Below, one piece after another: positions 45,737-53,610 of a stretch of DNA of 64,000 bases. How positions within the stretch are numbered: the stretch's first letter is position 1; every line of letters starts with the position of its first letter. The DNA comes from Caulobacter sp. GTDB lineage: Bacteria > Pseudomonadota > Alphaproteobacteria > Caulobacterales > Caulobacteraceae. The notes under the pieces were generated by a model. The model did no database searches and was not told the DNA's origin. It saw nothing but the letters and a program-made list of their open reading frames with translations. A program made the position numbers and the translations under genes. The stretch lies in the NCBI GenBank assembly GCA_030678995.1, contig JAUXTQ010000002.1, forward strand, positions 1-64,000, in the 5' to 3' direction.

Positions 45737-46768
45737 ATGAGCAAGGCCCGCCCCGGTCCCCGCAACCTGATCACCGACGTCGCCGGCCTCACGGTCGGAC
45801 AGGCGCAGGACGAGACCGTCCGCACCGGCGTCACGGTCATCCTGCCCGACGAGCGGGCGGTCTGCGCCGTCGATGTGCGCGGCGGCGGGCCTGGCACCCG
45901 CGAGACTGACGCCCTGGACCCGGAAAACCTGGTGGGCGGCAGGGTCGATGCCGTGGTGCTGTCCGGCGGCTCGATGTACGGCCTGGGCGCCGGCGACGGC
46001 GTGGCCGCCTGGCTTGGCGCCCAAGGTCGGGGCTATCCCGTATCCTCGCGGCCCGGCGTGCCGGTCGCGCCGATCGTGCCGGCGGCCATCCTGTTCGACA
46101 TGGCCAACGGCGGCGACAAGGCCTGGGGGTTGGAGCCGCCCTATCGGCGGTTGGGCATCGAGGCCGCGCAGGCCGCCGGCCCGGACTTCGCCCTGGGCGT
46201 GGCGGGCGCCGGCTACGGCGCCAACGCCGGCAAGTTGAAGGGCGGCACGGGCTCGGCCTCGATCGTCACCCATGACGGCTACACCGTCGGCGCCATCGCC
46301 GGGGTCAACAGTTTCGGCTCGGTGGTCGGCGGCGACGGCCTGACCTTCTGGGCCTGCCTGTTCGAGATCGACGGCGAGTTCGGCGGGCGCTCGCCGGCGG
46401 GTCTGGCCATCGGGCCCGACGACTGGGGCCTGGCCAAGATGAACCCGGGGGTGCGCGAAAACACCACCATCGCCTGCGTGGCCACCGACGCGATCCTGAC
46501 CCCGGTTCAGGCAAAACGGGTGGCGATCATGGCCCAGGCGGGCCTCGCCCAGGCGATCCGGCCGGTCCACACGCCCTTCGACGGCGACGTGGTCTTCGCC
46601 CTGTCCACCGGCCGCCGGCCGCTGGGCGACGCGCCCGACCGCATGGTCGCCCGGATCGGCGCCCTCGCCGCCGACTGCCTGGCCCGGGCGGTGGCGCGCG
46701 GGGTCTACGAGGCCGTCGGCTGGCCCGGCTGTGAAACGCCCGATTGGCGGAGTCTGGCCAAGCCTTAA
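45737..46768 (+). CDS. P1-family (DmpA-like) peptidase
   Basis: A 343-residue self-processing aminopeptidase of the P1/DmpA family. Family motifs are NLITDVAGLTVGQ, DVRGGGPGTRETD, LSGGSMYGLGAGDGV and ENTTIACVATDA. By alignment with DmpA, Thr243 in the last motif is the nucleophile exposed on processing (Thr244 is also possible). Relatives cleave N-terminal D- or beta-amino acids. The start may be 12 codons earlier at 45701. Divergent from ggt. Confidence 0.88.
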   Translation: MSKARPGPRNLITDVAGLTVGQAQDETVRTGVTVILPDERAVCAVDVRGGGPGTRETDALDPENLVGGRVDAVVLSGGSMYGLGAGDGVAAWLGAQGRGYPVSSRPGVPVAPIVPAAILFDMANGGDKAWGLEPPYRRLGIEAAQAAGPDFALGVAGAGYGANAGKLKGGTGSASIVTHDGYTVGAIAGVNSFGSVVGGDGLTFWACLFEIDGEFGGRSPAGLAIGPDDWGLAKMNPGVRENTTIACVATDAILTPVQAKRVAIMAQAGLAQAIRPVHTPFDGDVVFALSTGRRPLGDAPDRMVARIGALAADCLARAVARGVYEAVGWPGCETPDWRSLAKP

Positions 46769-46829
46769 CGACCGCCGATATCTGCTGCATGGTAGGGCGA
46801 CGCCCCAACAGGTTCAGGAGAATGGGTCC

Positions 46830-48095
46830 ATGAAGGGTTCGGTGAAGGTTTCCGGTCGCGTGCTGCTGGCCGGCGTCGCCATCGTCGGCGCCGGGGCCGC
46901 GGCGCCGCCCGCGGTCAAACAGGTGGTGACCGGCCCGGTGGCTGCCTACTGGGTCAGCGCCCAGACCACCAGCGGCATGGTCATGGGCGGCGGCGGCGCG
47001 CCCTCGGCCGCCTCGATGATGGCCGGCATGCGCGGCGGCAACGTCTCCAAGACCCTTCTCCTGCAGCTCGGCTCAAGCCTGAAGCCCACCGGCGCGCCGA
47101 CCGCCGAGCACCGGCCGCCGGAGATGCTCGGCGCCGGCGAGAGCCTGCCCCTGCTCACCCCCCGCCAGGTCACCGCGCCGGCCGTGCGCGAGGAGCCCGG
47201 CCTGCCGCAGTCCTACGAAAAGCCGCGCGGCAGGATGCTGATCTACTGGGGCTGCGGCGACCGCGCCCGTCCCGGCCAGCCGATCGTCTTCGACTTCGCC
47301 AAGATGGCCGAGGGCCAGGTTCCGCCGGAATTCACCCGGATGATGCAGGGCCTGCAGATCAGCCCGATGCAGCCGCCCTCGCCGGCCCGCAGCACGACCT
47401 ACGGCGAATGGCCCAACGAGCAGACCCGCACCACCGTGCCGGCCGACGGCTCGCTGATCGGCGACCACGTCATCCGCGGGACCTACAGCCCACAGATACA
47501 GTTCGCCCTGACGCCCGAGCAGGATTTCCTGCCGCCAGTGCATATGACCACCAACACCCAGAACCCGACCGGCTCGTTCCAGCTCGGCTGGCAGCCGGTG
47601 AGCGGGGCCACAGGCTACATCGCCTCGACCATGGGCGGCGACGGCGAGACCATTGTGCTGTGGAGCTCCAGCGAGGTCTCCAGCCTGCTGTTCGCCCTGC
47701 CCGATTACCTCAAGCCCGCCGATGTGACGCGGCTGCTGGCCAACAAGGCGCTGATGGCCCCGACCCAGACCAGCTGCACGGTGCCCAAGGAGGTCGGCGA
47801 GGCCGCGCCGCAGTCGATGTACCAGTTCACGGCCTATGGCGGCGAAGCCAACTTCAGCTATCCGCCGCGCCCGGCTGACCCGAAGATCGCCTGGAACATC
47901 GCCTGGACGGTGAAGGTCCGCTACCGCTCGGCGACCGGCGGAATCCTCGGCATGAGCATGCCCGGCTACGGCGACGACGAGGAGGCCGAAACGCCCTCCG
48001 GACGGCCCGGAAAGCCCAGGCCCGGCAAGCCGGCCAAGCCGCGGGGGAGCGATATCCTGCGCGGCCTGGGCGTGCCGATCCCCGGAGGACTCTGA
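46830..48095 (+). CDS. Secreted protein of unknown function
   Basis: A 421-residue protein with an N-terminal signal (hydrophobic stretch about 10-24, then AAAPPA) and no catalytic motif that I recognise. The middle has MLIYWGCGDRARPGQP and repeated FQLGWQPVSGATGYIAS-type segments resembling fibronectin/beta-sandwich modules, and the C-terminal 60 residues are rich in Pro, Lys and Gly. Probably periplasmic or surface exposed. ATG at 46830. It is followed by the tRNA-Arg gene. Function not inferred. Confidence 0.7.
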   Translation: MKGSVKVSGRVLLAGVAIVGAGAAAPPAVKQVVTGPVAAYWVSAQTTSGMVMGGGGAPSAASMMAGMRGGNVSKTLLLQLGSSLKPTGAPTAEHRPPEMLGAGESLPLLTPRQVTAPAVREEPGLPQSYEKPRGRMLIYWGCGDRARPGQPIVFDFAKMAEGQVPPEFTRMMQGLQISPMQPPSPARSTTYGEWPNEQTRTTVPADGSLIGDHVIRGTYSPQIQFALTPEQDFLPPVHMTTNTQNPTGSFQLGWQPVSGATGYIASTMGGDGETIVLWSSSEVSSLLFALPDYLKPADVTRLLANKALMAPTQTSCTVPKEVGEAAPQSMYQFTAYGGEANFSYPPRPADPKIAWNIAWTVKVRYRSATGGILGMSMPGYGDDEEAETPSGRPGKPRPGKPAKPRGSDILRGLGVPIPGGL

Positions 48096-48195
48096 CGTCG
48101 CAGAAAAAGCCTGGTCGGGCGGGTTGCCTTTCGCCCGGAGCCCGACTAGGTTCCGCGCCCTCGCCGGGGGTCTGGAAACAGCCCCGACGCGGTGC

Positions 48196-48272
48196 GCGCC
48201 CGTAGCTCAGCTGGATAGAGCATCAGACTACGAATCTGAGGGTCGGACGTTCGAATCGTTCCGGGCGCGCCA
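48196..48272 (+). tRNA. tRNA-Arg (ACG)
   Basis: A 77-nt cloverleaf with acceptor GCGCCCG/CGGGCGC, discriminator G and encoded CCA. The D arm has GCTC...GAGC, the anticodon stem TCAGA/TCTGA closes loop CTACGAA with anticodon ACG, and the T arm has loop TTCGAAT. The A34 would be edited to inosine to read CGN codons. The glycan cluster begins 680 nt downstream, so it may be an island insertion site, but no direct repeat of the tRNA 3' end is seen. Confidence 0.97.
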
Positions 48273-48951
48273 TCTTTTGCCGGTCTCGCGAACCGCCTTT
48301 AGATCCAGATCCCCGTTCGATGCCGCGAGGATTTCGCGAAATCGGCGCCCGCGCTCATCGTGACCACCGAGGCCGGGAAGGACCTGAAGTGGGCGGCCGC
48401 CTGCTGGCGCCGTGGCGCCTGGGCAACAGAGATTGCGCCATTGCGTAGGCCAGTAGCCGCGCCTCCGTCACGGGTGACCACCCGCAGGGGCTCGCGCGGA
48501 CCGTCGATCGCGCCAAAATGCCCCGGAATCGCACCCAACCGCGCCTTTTCAGAGCCTTCCGGCGCCCCGACGCCATTTCATCGGCCCCGAAACAGCGATG
48601 CCGTCAGGGAAGCCACCCCCATTCAATGCCGAAGGCGCGTTGACCCGAGTTCGGGGCCCTGATAACACGCTCCGCGTTATTGACGCCTGAGTGGTAGTAC
48701 TGGACAGACGCTAGCTCAAATTGAGGAACCGGCGTTCTCATTGGCGGCGTTTGCATATCAGAACTTCAACCATTGAGGGAAATCTGTGTTGGCCCGGGGG
48801 GGGCTTGATGCTAGTGCCACACTCCACCTGTATGGGCCTTATGCAGGATGCGCACATCGTAAGGCGTGACCACCAAATAGCCAAATTTGTTCAAGAAGTA
48901 TGTGAACATGACCTTAGCGTGCGATTCTCAGTATAGTATAGTCCATAGAAT
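48273..48951. other. Gene-free gap between tRNA-Arg and the glycan cluster
   Basis: About 680 nt with no convincing gene on either strand. The first 430 nt have ordinary GC content, while about 48700-48951 is clearly AT-richer, like the first part of the next gene. It includes a G8 run (48796-48803) and repeated TATAGT near 48932-48942 that could be a -10 for the cluster. It probably spans the left boundary of transferred DNA. Confidence 0.6.
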
Positions 48952-49722
48952 ATGACAAAGGCTGTAATACTTGCCGGTGGGCTTGGAACAAGGTTGGGCG
49001 AGGAAACCTCGTTCAGACCAAAGCCCATGGTCGAGATTGGCGGAAAGCCAATTCTTTGGCACATAATGAAAATTTACTCGAGTCATGGAATCAACGACTT
49101 TATTGTATGCCTTGGATACAAGGGGTATATGATCAAGGAGTATTTCGCCAACTACTTCCTCCACACCTCTGATGTTACGATTGATCTTGTTGAAAATCAG
49201 CTGAAGGTGAATCAGACTTGGGGTGAGCCGTGGCGAATTACCCTGGTTGATACCGGAGTCGACACCATGACCGGTGGTCGACTCAAGGCGATCCGTCCTT
49301 ATCTGACCGAGGGCGAACCCTTCTGCTTCACCTATGGCGACGGCGTCGCCGATGTGGACATCACCAAGTTGCTGGCCTTTCACAAGGCGCACGGACGCAG
49401 AGCGACCGTGACCGCGGTCGCCCCGCCGGGTCGCTTCGGCGCCCTGGAGTTCGATAGTGACTACGTGCGCAACTTCCGGGAGAAGCCGGCCGGCGACGGC
49501 GGCCTGATCAACGGGGGATTCTTCGTGGCGCTTCCCTCGGTGCTCGACCTCGTGGATGGGCCGAACGTCGTCTGGGAGCAGGGACCGCTTGAAGCCCTGG
49601 CGCATTCGGGAGACCTCGTCGGGTTCCGCCACGACGGCTTCTGGCAACCCATGGACACCCTTCGCGACAAGCTCTACCTCGAAGAGCGCTGGCTTGCGGG
49701 GGCCCCTTGGAAAAGCTGGTGA
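48952..49722 (+). CDS. rfbF: Glucose-1-phosphate cytidylyltransferase
   Basis: Makes CDP-glucose from CTP and glucose-1-phosphate, the entry to CDP-3,6-dideoxyhexoses. A 256-residue protein with the nucleotidyl-transferase loop ILAGGLGTRLGEETSFRPKPMVEIGG, CLGYKGYMIKEYF and FTYGDGVADVDI with the metal Asp, plus FWQPMDTLRDK at the end. The first third is AT-rich, unlike the rest. No clear ribosome-binding site is visible. It overlaps rfbG by 16 nt. Confidence 0.95.
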   Translation: MTKAVILAGGLGTRLGEETSFRPKPMVEIGGKPILWHIMKIYSSHGINDFIVCLGYKGYMIKEYFANYFLHTSDVTIDLVENQLKVNQTWGEPWRITLVDTGVDTMTGGRLKAIRPYLTEGEPFCFTYGDGVADVDITKLLAFHKAHGRRATVTAVAPPGRFGALEFDSDYVRNFREKPAGDGGLINGGFFVALPSVLDLVDGPNVVWEQGPLEALAHSGDLVGFRHDGFWQPMDTLRDKLYLEERWLAGAPWKSW

Positions 49723-50765
49723 ACGACTCGTTCTGGCGTGGCCGGCGCGTCTTCCTGACCGGACACACCGGATTCAAGGGCAGTTGGCTGGCGCTCTGGC
49801 TCTCTCGGATGGGCGCTGAGGTCACGGGCTATGCCCTGCCAGCTGCTGAGGTGAGTCTGTTCCGACAGGCCCGGATCGAGGGCCTGCTGACCCATGTACA
49901 CGGCGACGTCCGCGATCTCCCGGCCCTGGGGAAGGCCATTGCGGCGGCGAACCCGGAGGTGGTGTTCCATCTTGCCGCGCAGCCGCTGGTGCGCCTGTCT
50001 TACGACACCCCGGTGGAGACCTTTGCGACCAACGTGCAGGGCACCGTGCATGTTCTCGAGGCCTGCCGGCGGGTGAAATCCCTGCGTTCGGTCGTGTGCA
50101 TCACCAGCGACAAATGTTACGAGAATCGCGAGTGGGTATGGCCTTATCGCGAATCTGATCCGATGGGCGGCCACGACCCCTACAGCGCCAGCAAGGGCGC
50201 CGCGGAGTTGGTGATCTCGGCCTACCGCAGTTCCTTTTTGCACGGTGATACGAAGGTTGCCTCGGTTCGCGCCGGCAATGTGATCGGCGGCGGCGATTGG
50301 GCGGCGGATCGGTTGATCCCGGATATCGTCCGCGCCCTTGCAGGGGGGCAAAGTCCGCTGATCCGCTCGCCGGACTCCATCCGCCCATGGCAGCACGTGC
50401 TTGAGGCCCTGAGCGGCTACCTGATGATCGCGCAACGCCTGGCGGAAGGCGCTGACTGGGCGGCGTCCGGCTGGAACTTCGGGCCGAGCGAGGATGATGC
50501 GCGCGCGGTCGACTGGATGGTCGATCGAATGATCTCCACCTGGGGTTCGGGCAGTTGGACCGCCGCCGACGGGCCGCGGCCGCATGAGGCGAATATCCTC
50601 AAGCTCGATTGTTCCAGGGCGCGAACCGAGCTCGGATGGCGGCCCGTCCTGGGGCTGGAAGGCGCGCTGGACTGGATTGTCCAATGGCACAAGGCGGTGG
50701 CCGCCGGCGACGACGCCCGCGTCGTGACCCTCGCCCAGCTTGATCAGTACCGCGCCCGACTTTAG
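49707..50765 (+). CDS. rfbG: CDP-glucose 4,6-dehydratase
   Basis: NAD-dependent formation of CDP-4-keto-6-deoxyglucose; 352 residues. The Rossmann loop is FLTGHTGFKGSWLALWL near residue 16, the catalytic YSASKGAAE gives YxxxK, and the TSDKCYENRE segment holds the Thr-Asp-Lys triad typical of NDP-sugar 4,6-dehydratases. Start TTG 49707 or GTG 49719; both lie within the end of rfbF. Confidence 0.93.
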   Translation: MEKLVNDSFWRGRRVFLTGHTGFKGSWLALWLSRMGAEVTGYALPAAEVSLFRQARIEGLLTHVHGDVRDLPALGKAIAAANPEVVFHLAAQPLVRLSYDTPVETFATNVQGTVHVLEACRRVKSLRSVVCITSDKCYENREWVWPYRESDPMGGHDPYSASKGAAELVISAYRSSFLHGDTKVASVRAGNVIGGGDWAADRLIPDIVRALAGGQSPLIRSPDSIRPWQHVLEALSGYLMIAQRLAEGADWAASGWNFGPSEDDARAVDWMVDRMISTWGSGSWTAADGPRPHEANILKLDCSRARTELGWRPVLGLEGALDWIVQWHKAVAAGDDARVVTLAQLDQYRARL

Positions 50766-50789
50766 CAATCTCAACTATCGAGTGTTTTG

Positions 50790-52160
50790 ATGTCCACTGC
50801 GCCGATATCCGACGCCCCTTCCTCCACGCGGGATCGCGATGAGCCCGAATTGCGTGCGCGGATCCTGGACCTCGCTGGCGAGTATGCGCGCCGGTTCCAC
50901 GCGCCGAAGCCGTTCGTCCCGGGCGCAAGTCCCATACCTGTGTCCGGAAAGGTCTTTGGCGAGACTGACATGCGTATGTTGGTCGATTCCGCCCTCGACT
51001 TCTGGCTAACCACCGGGCGGTTCAATGACAGTTTCGAGAAGCGGCTTTCCAAGCGCCTCGGCGTGACTCATGCGCTGACAACCAATTCCGGATCCTCGGC
51101 CAATCTGTTGGCGCTGTCCTCACTGACATCGCACGTGCTCCGGGCGGATGCGCTCAAGCCCGGCGATGAGGTCATCACCGTCGCGACAGGCTTCCCGACC
51201 ACGGTCAATCCTTCTCTGCAGTACGGACTGGTTCCGGTGTTCGTGGACGTCGACATCCCGACCTACAACATCAAGCCAGAGATGATCGAGGCCGCCGTTT
51301 CGGACCGCACGCGCGCGATCATGATCGCGCATACTCTGGGCAATCCCTTCGACCTGGCCGAGGTCATGCGGGTCGCCAGGAAGTACAATCTTTGGGTGGT
51401 CGAGGATTGCTGCGACGCGCTGGGTGCGACCTATGACGGCCAGGGTGTGGGCACCTTCGGCGACATCGGCACATTGAGCTTCTATCCCGCGCACCACATC
51501 ACCATGGGCGAAGGCGGGGCAGTGTTCACCAAGAAGATGCGGCTCAAGCGCATCATCGAGTCGATGCGCGACTGGGGGCGCGACTGCTGGTGTGCGCCCG
51601 GGATGGATAACACCTGCGGCTTGCGGTTTGAACGCTGCATGGGCTCCCTCCCGCAGGGGTATGACCACAAGTACACTTACGGTCACGCGGGCTATAATCT
51701 GAAGATCACGGACATGCAGGCTGCGGTCGGCCTGGCGCAGATGGACCATCTCGAAGGGTTCATCGCCGCCCGACGCCGGAACTTTGCCCTGCTGACAGAA
51801 CAGTTGCGGCCCTATGAGGACGTGCTGATCCTGCCGAAGGCGACGCCCAACAGCGACCCGTCCTGGTTTGGATTCCCCATAACGATCCGCGAGAACGCGC
51901 CCTTTGCCCGGGCCGCGCTCATACAGCACCTCGAGGCTCACCGCATCGGCACGCGCCTGCTGTTCGGGGGCAACCTGCTGCGCCAGCCCTACATGAAAGG
52001 CCGCAACCACCGCGTGGTCGGCGACCTGACCAACGCCGACATCGTCACCCAGAACACGTTCTGGGTCGGGCTCTATCCCGGCCTGACGGAAGACCACATC
52101 GCCTACACCGTTCAGGCCATCGCAGACTTTATCGCCGCAAACGGCCGAACGGGCGCCTAG
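50790..52160 (+). CDS. rfbH: CDP-4-keto-6-deoxyglucose 3-dehydrase (E1)
   Basis: PMP- and [2Fe-2S]-dependent removal of the 3-hydroxyl, giving CDP-4-keto-3,6-dideoxyglucose; 456 residues. The aminotransferase-like fold has His235-His236 in [13 protein letters not shown], where true aminotransferases have the PLP lysine. Cluster ligands fit the E1 pattern exactly: Cys208-x57-Cys266-x1-Cys268-x7-Cys276. E1 normally needs an NADH reductase (DdhD), which is not in this window. Confidence 0.95.
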   Translation: MSTAPISDAPSSTRDRDEPELRARILDLAGEYARRFHAPKPFVPGASPIPVSGKVFGETDMRMLVDSALDFWLTTGRFNDSFEKRLSKRLGVTHALTTNSGSSANLLALSSLTSHVLRADALKPGDEVITVATGFPTTVNPSLQYGLVPVFVDVDIPTYNIKPEMIEAAVSDRTRAIMIAHTLGNPFDLAEVMRVARKYNLWVVEDCCDALGATYDGQGVGTFGDIGTLSFYPAHHITMGEGGAVFTKKMRLKRIIESMRDWGRDCWCAPGMDNTCGLRFERCMGSLPQGYDHKYTYGHAGYNLKITDMQAAVGLAQMDHLEGFIAARRRNFALLTEQLRPYEDVLILPKATPNSDPSWFGFPITIRENAPFARAALIQHLEAHRIGTRLLFGGNLLRQPYMKGRNHRVVGDLTNADIVTQNTFWVGLYPGLTEDHIAYTVQAIADFIAANGRTGA

Positions 52161-52201
52161 CCCCCGAACAAGGAAGCGGGCCGCACGGCTGGAGATGATG
52201 A

Positions 52202-52906
52202 ATGATTGATTTTTCGACGATTGTATCCCTGAAGGGCGAGTTCGAGGCCGAGGGCCTGTCGCGGGACAGCGTTGCCGCGGAGGCCGCCTTCGCCGCGCGA
52301 AACAACCTGCCCTACCTGGTCAAGATCGGCGGCTGCGAAGCCAAGTCCGACATGCGTTTTCTGATGATGCAGGGCATCCGCAGCATTGTAGCGCCGATGA
52401 TCGAAAGCGCGTTCGCGATGCAGAAGTATCAGGACATGCTTCCCGACGGCGCCTTCGACCATATTGGCGTCACCATTGAGACCGTGGGCGCCGTGGAGCG
52501 TATCGAGGCGATCCTCGACTCCGGAAAGAAGCTGACAGAGGTAACCGTCGGTCGGTCCGATCTTACAGCCAGCCACGGCGGTTCCGACGTCAACAGCGAA
52601 GCGACAGTGGCGATGGTCAAGACCGTGGCGCGCGCCGCACGCAAGCGGGGTCTGCCGACGACAATGGGCGGATCGATCAATGCCAACACGATCAAGCTGC
52701 TGCGAAATGACAGCGAATTGCGCGAGCTCGCGACCTGCGTTGAGACGCGCAAATGCGTGATGAAGACCGACAGTTTCCTTCAGGAAGGCGCGCTGGAGCA
52801 GGCTTTCGCGTTGGAAAGAGCATTGTTGGACATGCAGCTTGCCCACTACGGCGGCCTTGGTGAGGCGGCGCATGATCGTATCCAGAAGCTGGGCGCGCGC
52901 CTCTGA
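52202..52906 (+). CDS. HpcH/HpaI aldolase/citrate lyase-like protein
   Basis: A 234-residue TIM-barrel protein. YLVKIGGCEAKSDMRFLMMQG, IVAPMIESAFAMQKY and VTIETVGAVERIEAIL resemble the HpcH/HpaI and citrate-lyase beta superfamily, with Glu residues placed to bind a metal and an oxoacid. Such enzymes add or remove pyruvate or acetyl units. It is the first gene of a coupled run (stop overlaps the HAD start as TGATG), so it probably acts on the CDP-sugar or a precursor. This role is inference. Confidence 0.75.
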   Translation: MIDFSTIVSLKGEFEAEGLSRDSVAAEAAFAARNNLPYLVKIGGCEAKSDMRFLMMQGIRSIVAPMIESAFAMQKYQDMLPDGAFDHIGVTIETVGAVERIEAILDSGKKLTEVTVGRSDLTASHGGSDVNSEATVAMVKTVARAARKRGLPTTMGGSINANTIKLLRNDSELRELATCVETRKCVMKTDSFLQEGALEQAFALERALLDMQLAHYGGLGEAAHDRIQKLGARL

Positions 52907-53610
52907 TGGAAACGCTTTTTGTACTCGATTTCGACGGCGTGCTGTTCAACAGCGCGTTCGAGGCCTTCTCGGTCGCCAACAAGACCGCCGAAGGAAGGGC
53001 CCAGTTCCGCCAGGGCGTCAGCTACGATGAGTTCCTGATCTTTCGCGGCGCCGTAACAGACGCATGGCAGTACAATCGTCTTTACAGCCGCGAGAGCGCC
53101 GTCCATCCGGATGCCCTGGGCGAGGTCCAGCCGGATGAAGCCGATTGGGCCTTCGCGCGCGACTTTTTCAAGGCGCGCGAGATCATCATGGAAGATCCGG
53201 AATGGCCGAAGGTCATGCCGCCCTACGACTTCTTCCTCCTCCTGCAACCCCTATTGCTCGAACACCCCGATCGCTTCGCGATCCTGTCCACGCGCAACGT
53301 AAGGTCCATCCGGGAAACGCTGGCGTTCCACGGAGCCGATGTCGTCCCGGTATTTGGGCAGGAAGACATACGTCGCCTCGGGAGCAAGTTCGCCGTCGCC
53401 CTCGATCAGCATTGGTTGGACCGTGGCAAGTTCATTGTTGTCTACGTGGACGACATGAGCATCCACCTCGAACCGTTCGAGGGACAGATCCATCTGCCGC
53501 TCCACGCCGACTGGGGCTACGACGCGCCGACCCCCGGGAGTCTTTCAGCCCACCAGATCATTACGATCATAAAATCCCTGCTTTCCATCGCGGGGCCGGA
53601 AAGCCGATGA
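52906..53610 (+). CDS. HAD-family hydrolase
   Basis: A 234-residue haloacid-dehalogenase-fold protein with motif I FVLDFDGVLFNS (nucleophile Asp8, Asp10), motif II LSTRN near residue 126 and motif IV VYVDDMS near 184. A helical cap of about 90 residues follows motif I, so small phosphate esters are plausible substrates. It overlaps the aldolase (TGATG) and the next gene (ATGA), so all are translated together. Confidence 0.82.
   Translation: METLFVLDFDGVLFNSAFEAFSVANKTAEGRAQFRQGVSYDEFLIFRGAVTDAWQYNRLYSRESAVHPDALGEVQPDEADWAFARDFFKAREIIMEDPEWPKVMPPYDFFLLLQPLLLEHPDRFAILSTRNVRSIRETLAFHGADVVPVFGQEDIRRLGSKFAVALDQHWLDRGKFIVVYVDDMSIHLEPFEGQIHLPLHADWGYDAPTPGSLSAHQIITIIKSLLSIAGPESR

Noticed and set aside
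45638-46570. In-frame upstream extension of gamma-glutamyltransferase
   Set aside because: It runs antisense through the P1 peptidase gene. The signal peptide with lipobox at the ATG 45637 fixes the start.
48196-48272. tRNA 3' end as an integrase attachment site
   Set aside because: No direct repeat of the tRNA 3' end is visible at the right side of the glycan cluster and there is no integrase gene, so I kept only the weaker island suggestion.
48124-48363. A 79-codon open frame containing VAQLDRASDYESEGRTFESF
   Set aside because: This is the translation of the tRNA-Arg gene, a well-known spurious reading.
48360-48662. Small open frames in the gap after tRNA-Arg
   Set aside because: Arg/Pro/Ser-rich products on both strands, no ribosome-binding site, no motif.
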